Below, in pieces: positions 58,648-64,000 of a stretch of DNA of 64,000 nt. The DNA lies in the NCBI GenBank assembly GCA_026874595.1, contig CM049314.1, positions 74,540,300 to 74,604,299 of the forward strand. The letters run 5' to 3'. The notes beneath the pieces are model-generated. The model did not search any database. It saw only the letters and a program-made list of their open reading frames with translations, and was not told where the DNA came from. Source of the DNA: Sipunculus nudus (taxonomy: Eukaryota; Annelida; Sipuncula; Golfingiida; Sipunculidae). Every line of letters starts with the position of its first letter. Position 1 is the stretch's first letter. Made by a program: the position numbers and the translations under genes.

Positions 58648-58660
58648 AAGAGGGGAGGAA
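58648..58660 (+). other. polypurine tract
   Basis: AAGAGGGGAGGAA lies directly before the 3' LTR, where plus-strand DNA synthesis is primed. Confidence 0.85.
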
Positions 58661-59190
58661 TGTGGCAAACCCCCCCCCTTGGTAGTCGGCCAAGTTTTTA
58701 TGGTAACAGTTTAGTTTTTACGAAACTGAACTAGTTTTAGGAGAGAAGCGGCGGGGATCCAGGCAAGAAGATATGGCCAGTATCAGACGGGGAGAAAACC
58801 GTGAACAGAACTAAGAAAACAGTGTGTCCCAGCCTGGTGAACTATACATCTGTGAAGGTTAGGTATTGTGAACGTATTTTATACACAGTACGGGCCGTGA
58901 CATTGCGAGGAACCTCAACATTGGCTTGATTTAATATCTCGGCCCACCGCTTTAAGATCATGGCGGACAATCGGCCCCTGGAGCAGGTGATACGGGGACC
59001 CGTGGATTGAAAGTATTATTGTGTGTTATTAATCATACCGAGTCTGGTATAACTGTAATTTGTTATGATTTATTGTCAATAATTATTCTAATCAAGCTAC
59101 TGTCTTAGTGTCTATTTTCGTTGGAATCGGAGTGACCGCTGCACAGAACAGTTATGAACTTTTGCCCTGTTTTGTCATCTAAAATACCGT
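58661..59190 (+). repeat. 3' LTR of the Gypsy element, left part
   Basis: Matches the 5' LTR from its first base to 'AAAATACCGT' and then stops abruptly where the Ngaro-like element begins. It has a longer C run than the 5' LTR, plus a few substitutions. Confidence 0.93.
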
Positions 59191-59191
59191 A

Positions 59192-59272
59192 TCAGCAAAT
59201 CTACGTCACAACAAACAAGTAAACAGTAAATAATTTATTTATAACATAAAAATAAATTATAATGTGCCTTAT
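59192..59272 (-). repeat. Ngaro B2 repeat (outer end)
   Basis: 81 bp starting TCAGCAAATCTACGTCACAA, repeated at 59,471-59,551. It forms the 3' end of the element on the minus strand. A unique spacer of about 90 bp separates it from A2. Confidence 0.92.
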
Positions 59273-59362
59273 CCATGCCAAGTGTTTCACCATCACCGAA
59301 CCGTCTTAACCCAGGTAGCCTGGTCATTAATATATGATAAATATGATTAATATATTACCACT

Positions 59363-59469
59363 TAGCACCTAGCATGAATAAATTACCGTAAGCGACCTGG
59401 CGCTTACGAAGTGCAGCTGACCGCCGCAGGCGGCAGCACATGCAGTTTAATTGTTTGTGTGACTACTAT
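59363..59469 (-). repeat. Ngaro A2 repeat (internal copy)
   Basis: 107 bp, copy of 63,547-63,653. It contains a perfect hairpin CGTAAGCG-ACCTGG-CGCTTACG (59,387-59,408) and a second, CCGCC-GCA-GGCGG (59,421-59,433). Such structured words near the circle junction may be recombinase-binding sites. Confidence 0.92.
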
Positions 59470-59470
59470 T

Positions 59471-59551
59471 TCAGCAAATCTACGTCACAACAAACAAGTA
59501 AACAGTAAATAATTTATTTATAACATTAAAATAAATTATAATGTGCCTTAT
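59471..59551 (-). repeat. Ngaro B1 repeat (internal copy)
   Basis: Second copy of the 81-bp B repeat, one base after A2. The A2-B1 junction should copy the circle junction used during insertion. Confidence 0.92.
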
Positions 59552-59674
59552 TTCAGAGTATATCCATAACACCAAAATGAGAAACAAGTAAAAAAGACTA
59601 GGCCTGTATGACATGCCCATCTGAAGATAAGAAAACAGGAAATGAAAGCACATGAATGTGCAAATAAAAACTAA

Positions 59675-60640
59675 TTACTGTGACAGCATGAACGATGTGT
59701 ACTCCTTTGGTGCTCTACAGGATACATAATGTTCAAAGAAAACAGATCTAGACTGCCATCTACCAATATGCATTGCTGTGTCAGGATCACATTGGTGCTC
59801 AACTGCCCTTGTGGCAGCTGAGGGACGGAAACATTCAGCAGAAAAACCCTGTCCACCAAGGCCTGCAGCAGTAATACTGTCCTGTAAAATCTGACCTACC
59901 GTAGCAGCAGAAATAGCAGAGTATGGCTTCCTAAGAGTAAGGAACACCGGGCCCTTTGGCCCTCTCATATGAGATGTCCGGACAATATAAGTCTGTAGGC
60001 AAAGTACAGGGTCGAGCTGTCTATCAGCACAATGGGGCACAGTAACGGAAAACCCTGATCTATCAGTGTCATTCTTTATTCCATGGTAAGTAACAGTAAG
60101 GGATCCATCGTTGTTAAACTCTAATTGGTCCATGGAAAATAACATGCGCTTAGCATCACCTGACCCTGGGTCAAACTGAACAGCCTTAGGTGCAAGATCA
60201 GAGGGTCTAAGCATGTAAGTCAAAGCGAGGAGTGTGATTGCTTTCATACGTAGTTGCTTTATTGACAGCTTGTCATTCTCTGGCCAAGCTTTGAAGAGAT
60301 CAGTAAATGGTTCCACTGGGAGCAATTTTACACGTCTACGAGGGACAGTGGTACCTGACTTGATCAAGGCATCCACCAGTCTTCTAATATTATTATCAAC
60401 AGTAATATCAGGCAACTGATAGGCCACATAGCAGTGAGACAAAGCAGCAAGCATGGATTGTAAAGTGGACCTAGGCCTATCAGACGCATCAGATAGTACA
60501 CATAGAAAATCTGCTAGGTCTGCCGTTTTCGTTGGTGGGAACACAACCTTGTTTTCCTTGCAAAAGTAAAATAACTTGTTTAAAAGTCTGTTATAAAGCT
60601 GTAATGTGGACTGAGACAGACTGAAAGGGAGCTGCACTGC
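59675..60640 (-). CDS. Ngaro tyrosine recombinase
   Basis: An open frame of about 320 codons with no ATG at its start: it begins near GTG 60,637, and an in-frame TAG lies about 40 bp upstream. It was probably expressed as an extension of the RT ORF. The N-terminal helical domain (LSQSTLQLYNRLLNKLFYFC) is followed by the catalytic domain. That domain has Arg in 'TYMLRPSDLAP', Lys in 'YHGIKNDTDRSG', Arg in 'ECFRPSAATRA', Trp in 'IGRWQS' and the nucleophile Tyr in FFEHYVSC. The usual R-H-R-Y box is R-(C/E)-R-Y here, as often in Ngaro-type FRPS enzymes. It inserts circular element DNA. Confidence 0.88.
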   Translation of the reverse strand, partial: AVQLPFSLSQSTLQLYNRLLNKLFYFCKENKVVFPPTKTADLADFLCVLSDASDRPRSTLQSMLAALSHCYVAYQLPDITVDNNIRRLVDALIKSGTTVPRRRVKLLPVEPFTDLFKAWPENDKLSIKQLRMKAITLLALTYMLRPSDLAPKAVQFDPGSGDAKRMLFSMDQLEFNNDGSLTVTYHGIKNDTDRSGFSVTVPHCADRQLDPVLCLQTYIVRTSHMRGPKGPVFLTLRKPYSAISAATVGQILQDSITAAGLGGQGFSAECFRPSAATRAVEHQCDPDTAMHIGRWQSRSVFFEHYVSCRAPKEYTSFMLSQ

Positions 60641-60749
60641 AGCACGTTGTGACCAACCTATGGCAAGTAGCTAATCTTGCCAGAGATTCGCCAAGCATAC
60701 AGGCGCCACCCTGGGTTCTTTAACGGTTCCGGCTGCAGTCCCAGTGGTA

Positions 60750-62500
60750 TTACCCACCGTTTGATCTCGGTAGCCTGACAGGCCTGTCTATGCATAAGCT
60801 GAGGAGCCTGTGGAACCGAGACTGACTGGGCCACCAGGGGGCGATCAGGGTAGCGTCTGCCTTCTGAGAGACGACTAGGGCCAGCACTCGCGGAATCAGC
60901 CAAAACGGGCAGTTTACAAAGTTGTTGCATCCCCCCCAGTTGGTTTGGGCCAGGGCATCGACAGCCTCGGTTAGAGGATCCCAGTACAGGCTGTTGTATC
61001 TGGGGAGCTGAGTTGTTATGACGGATGCAAACCGGTCTATGTCGTGAGGACCCCACAGTCGGTCTAACATTTGAAATAAGCGAGGGCTCATCATCCAGTC
61101 GTAAGTAGTTAGCTTTCGTGATAATAAGTCGGCATGAGTATTTTCTGGACCAGCCAAATGCTTTGCAGAGAGGTCTATCTGATTGTTGTATGCGGCAGCC
61201 CATATAGCCCTTGCTACATGTGTCAGTTGTAAACATGGGCCGCCTAAGTGGTTGATGTTGGCAACACTGGAGATATTGTCTGTTAGAACATGTAAAATTT
61301 TTCCCTTGAGAAAAGGCATAAAAGTTAGTAAGGCTAACAGTATGGCGAACAGCTCCCTGTAGTTTGACGACTGATGGGTGGTGAATACATCCCATAAGCC
61401 GCTTGCCTCCATGTTGTTGAATACAGCCCCCCAGCCGGAGGCTGATGTGTCTGTTACAAGTTGTACCTGAATGGACTTTTTGGTTACTGGGCTCCCATTC
61501 CAGGTGGTTAGGGCATACAGCCACCAACGAAGATCCCTGCAAGTGGCGGGATTTAGACATAGTCTGTCTGTCCATGAGTTTCTTGTAGCAAGTAACCGAT
61601 ACAAATTGCGAAGAAGTAGTTTGGCAGGTAAAATACACAATGTCATACTAATACATTGGCCTGCTATACGTGCTAGTGCCCTAGCAGTTAGCCAACCTTG
61701 ATTTAAGGCTCTATTTATATCCTTCCTAAGTCTCCTCACCCTATCTTTGGGAATATAAATCCAAGTTTTGTTATCATTTGCAACGGTACATATTTTATAC
61801 CCAAGGAAATTAACCACATGACTCAGAACCAGATTGGATTTTTCCCAGTTTATAAACCAGCCAAGATTCTGTAATACTGTTAGCAGTAAATCTTTGTGTG
61901 CATCAATATTATGACTATCTACCATTAATATGAAGTCATCAACATAAGCAACAACCCTCAAGTTGTTTTCTTTCAAATATTTAACTACAGGCCTAATACA
62001 CTTCTGGAAATAAAATGGAGAAACACATAAACCAAAGGGTAAAACCTGCCATACATAGTATTTTCCCCTCGAGGAAAACCCTAAATACTGTTGGTGCTCC
62101 CTGAGAACAGGGATATGATAAAAACCATTGCGTATATCAAGTGTGATAAGTTTGTCATGAGGCTTGACAAGTGACTGTACAGTTCTATTATCCTCTTGTT
62201 TGAATGAAGGTACATCACAGCACCTGTTTACCTCTCGAAGACCTATAATTAGTCTCAGCTGGTTATTTCTCACTGAAATGGGAGACACACAAGCAGGTGT
62301 AGAGTTAACCTGTCTCACAGCCCCTGATTGCAATAAGCATTCAAGTACATTGTCAATAAACACAGTGTTTAGAATCAACAACCCTATTTTGGAATTCAAA
62401 ACGAGGTAATACCCTGAACGGTATTGCAACACCATGTGTTAACCAGCTAATGACTTGTGAAGGCGCCCCAGTGTTTTCATAAGCTTTAGCATTTAATGAG
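60750..62500 (-). CDS. Ngaro reverse transcriptase/RNase H
   Basis: The main frame (62,435-60,750, 561 codons) has RT blocks 'LRLIIGLREVN', 'LITLDIRNGFYH', 'VLPFGLCVSPF' and YVDD (61,935-61,946). RNase H follows: VTDTSASGWG, NYRELFAI, LTDNISS and ENTHADLLS. Upstream in another frame, TGAPSQVISWLTHGVAIPFR supplies the RT N-terminus, so a frameshift lies near 62,380. A further frame change near 60,755 leads to LYAWRISGK. The core is uninterrupted. DIRS-order RTs copy RNA without LTR priming. Confidence 0.88.
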
Positions 62501-62629
62501 TCTGCTGAAAATGGTATACACATAGTCCATGGGCATCAAAATTATCAATGAGTCTGCTGGAAACTGTATACACATAGACCATGGGCGTCAAAAGTAGGCA
62601 GTAGTGTTGAGAATCAACAGAAGAAGCAA

Positions 62630-63523
62630 TCAGTTCTGATCATGGGCGTCCTGCTGGGATGGCCTTAAATATGGAACACCAGAATCTTGGAAGTTCCGGA
62701 ATGCAGAGGTATTGGCATTGTACTGTCTTGACTGATAACGACCACGATACCCAGGCCTGTAGCCAAAACCTCTGGGACGGCTGTATGACCTCTCTCTGTC
62801 ATGTGCTTGGTTCTGCGGGATAATGCTGTTTGCTATGCGAAGATTTTCAATTGCCCTCGGTGGTAAGGCAGACGTATTTTTCTGCAGGGTACGAAAAATT
62901 CTGGAGGCTTGCGGATATTGTGAGCGAACAATTAAGTCTGCATACTCATCTTGCAAGGACTGCACATGCGCCAGGTTTATCAGGTATATGTGGTTAAGTT
63001 CTTGTTCGAGGGCCTTATCCTGTGGTAGTGTTGCCAAGAGTTTTAATGTAGTTTCAGCATAACGAGCCGACTTACTAATAACATTGAGCAGTGGTTGGTC
63101 ATTGCGTGGCACTCCTTGTCTACAGTCATGTACCTTATGGTCAGCAGGAAGCACAACATGAGCTAGAGAGTCACGTAATGATTTGAACTGTCCTTGCAAA
63201 TCTTCCTCAGGGTGATTCACTGTACCGTGACCAGGACTGAGGGGGCCCCCCAAGCAGTGACAGGGGCAAGAATTATCAGATGCGGCCTGGTGTGGCAAAG
63301 CATGTGCTACAAAAGTCTCACTGTTAATCTGAGTCGAATCAGTACTCACGGGCGGGTTTGGTGCCGGCGCAGTCTCGCCTTCATTTTTATGAACAGCGGC
63401 TTGCCCCTCTAGACTTTCAATCCTGGCATTTATTTTCGACTGTTCGACTTTAAAACACTGTAAGTCACTGCATAATTTACTAACTAACACTTCAATTTTA
63501 CAAAGTTTTTCATTATCGCCCAT
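62630..63523 (-). CDS. Ngaro gag-like ORF1
   Basis: I chose ATG 63,523 (MGDNEKLCKIEVLVSKLCSD), because the longer frame to 63,625 starts inside the A1 repeat. A coiled coil (FKVEQSKINARIESLEGQ) leads. The middle has 'NVISKSARYAETTLKLLATL' and the C-terminus is Arg/Gly/Tyr-rich (RPRGFGYRPGYRGRYQSRQY), suited to RNA binding. No zinc knuckle is seen. ORF1 proteins of this type precede RT in DIRS-order elements. The frame has no interruption. Confidence 0.75.
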   Translation of the reverse strand: MGDNEKLCKIEVLVSKLCSDLQCFKVEQSKINARIESLEGQAAVHKNEGETAPAPNPPVSTDSTQINSETFVAHALPHQAASDNSCPCHCLGGPLSPGHGTVNHPEEDLQGQFKSLRDSLAHVVLPADHKVHDCRQGVPRNDQPLLNVISKSARYAETTLKLLATLPQDKALEQELNHIYLINLAHVQSLQDEYADLIVRSQYPQASRIFRTLQKNTSALPPRAIENLRIANSIIPQNQAHDRERSYSRPRGFGYRPGYRGRYQSRQYNANTSAFRNFQDSGVPYLRPSQQDAHDQN

Positions 63524-63546
63524 CGCGGCTGACCCAAGCGGTGAGG

Positions 63547-63653
63547 TAGCACCTAGCATGAATAAATTACCGTAAGCGACCTGGCGCTTACGAAGTGCAG
63601 CTGACCGCCGCAGGCGGCAGCACATGCAGTTTAATAATTTGTGTGACTACTAT
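63547..63653 (-). repeat. Ngaro A1 repeat (outer end)
   Basis: 107 bp, the 5' end of the element on the minus strand. It carries the same CGTAAGCG...CGCTTACG hairpin (63,571-63,592). It joins the Gypsy LTR text TAGTCGTTACC at 63,654. Confidence 0.92.
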
Positions 63654-63715
63654 TAGTCGTTACCCCCGAAGTCCGAACCCGCATAGCGCTGGGAAGTGAA
63701 ACCCCGGTTCGCTAC
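63654..63715 (+). repeat. 3' LTR of the Gypsy element, right part
   Basis: The last 62 bp of the LTR (TAGTCGTTACCC ... GGTTCGCTACA), displaced by the Ngaro-like insertion. It is followed by CTTG, the target duplication. Confidence 0.93.
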
Positions 63716-63719
63716 ACTT

Positions 63720-64000
63720 GTTTATGCCTGCTTTTCAGCCACAAAGTGACAATGTTTATGTTACAGTTCACTGTAACAATACACAAGTAAAGTCTCTGCA
63801 GTTCACTGCAATGGACCTTTCCGACCTGTAAATCATGCGTAACCAATTGGCCAGTCAGATTACGACATTTATGACGTGATCGCCACGTGTCGAGTGTCCG
63901 TCATATCGTCCCACAAACCAACCTCGTGTGTGGGACCCTGCGCACCTGGATATGACAGTACCTTAACTTATTATGTGCGGCCTTTTCTTCCACGAACTAT
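63720..64000. other. right flank, no gene recognised
   Basis: Host or older repeat DNA beyond the Gypsy insertion. No feature recognised. Confidence 0.4.

Larger units (their letters stand above)
59191..63653 (-). mobile_element. Ngaro-like tyrosine-recombinase retrotransposon
   Basis: A 4,463-bp insertion with the split-direct-repeat layout A1-ORFs-B1-A2-B2 read on the minus strand. A1 is 63,547-63,653 and A2 59,363-59,469 (107 bp, two mismatches). B1 is 59,471-59,551 and B2 59,192-59,272 (81 bp, one mismatch). It encodes gag-like, RT/RNase H and tyrosine recombinase proteins, and no integrase or methyltransferase. It made no target duplication, as expected for insertion of a circle by a recombinase. 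The near-identical repeats and its position inside another element suggest recent activity. Confidence 0.92.
51106..63715 (+). mobile_element. Ty3/Gypsy LTR retrotransposon, interrupted in its 3' LTR
   Basis: The element runs from TGTGGC (51,106) to GCTACA (63,715), flanked by direct repeats CTTG (51,102-51,105 and 63,716-63,719). In order it has a 5' LTR, primer site, leader, gag with zinc knuckle, protease, RT, RNase H, integrase, purine tract and 3' LTR. Protease-RT-RNase H-integrase is the Ty3/Gypsy order. Without the inserted 4,463 bp it is about 8.15 kb. LTRs differ by about 8 substitutions in 590 bp plus small indels. The coding region has six nonsense codons and three frameshifts, so this copy cannot make its enzymes. 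Confidence 0.93.

Overview
The window is animal nuclear DNA from a large, repeat-rich genome. Evidence for this: mostly non-coding AT-rich sequence, short exons with canonical splice sites, mini- and microsatellites, homopolymer runs, and relics of many eukaryotic transposon classes. The mix (Helentron, KDZ with a Ulp1-type protease, Ngaro-like tyrosine-recombinase element, Penelope-like GIY-YIG, Ty3/Gypsy, LINEs) fits a marine invertebrate, perhaps a lophotrochozoan such as a mollusc. That placement is inference. Nothing prokaryotic is present.

Layout. 0.4-1.2 kb: 5' LTR, primer site and truncated gag of one Gypsy-type element. 3.1-3.6 kb: LINE ORF1 relic. 4.3 kb: tRNA-like SINE head. 5.0-5.8 kb: 42-bp minisatellite, with a diverged inverted relative at 13.1-13.5 kb. 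7.6-8.7 kb: repeat with AGGTCA direct-repeat clusters. 10.1-11.3 kb: duplicated 330-bp segment. 11.5-12.3 kb: KDZ transposase and Ulp1 protease relics, convergent. 13.8-14.6 kb: LINE endonuclease relic. 19.0-20.8 kb: inverted-repeat pair enclosing a LINE 3' end. 21.4-22.35 kb: foldback element. 22.6-25.8 kb: about 120 copies of a 26-bp minisatellite. Four copies of a non-coding composite repeat begin near 14.6, 26.6, 36.9 and 41.2 kb, all in one orientation. 30.2-31.7 kb: two minus-strand exons of a discoidin (F5/8 type C) domain, the only convincing host gene. 34.2-34.7 kb: Penelope-like relic. 34.8-35.5 kb: a segment with a minus-strand TATA box and a heat-shock element.

44.3-49.4 kb holds a decayed minus-strand Helentron: cysteine-protease-like domain, coiled coil, DUF6570-like region, Rep, helicase remnant and endonuclease. 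Its helicase is internally deleted and one Rep histidine position reads Tyr.

51.1-63.7 kb is a nested pair. A Ty3/Gypsy element (4-bp duplication CTTG, TG...CA LTRs about 1.4% diverged) carries at least six nonsense codons and three frameshifts. A 4.46-kb Ngaro-like element with complete split direct repeats is inserted in its 3' LTR on the minus strand. The Ngaro encodes gag-like, RT/RNase H and tyrosine recombinase ORFs and is the youngest element seen here.

No intact host gene and no clear new multi-gene system was found. The most novel items are the composite repeat family with its GGTGGCGCCACC modules, the two related inverted satellite arrays, the HSE/TATA segment, and the C-to-T-type nonsense pattern in the Gypsy element.
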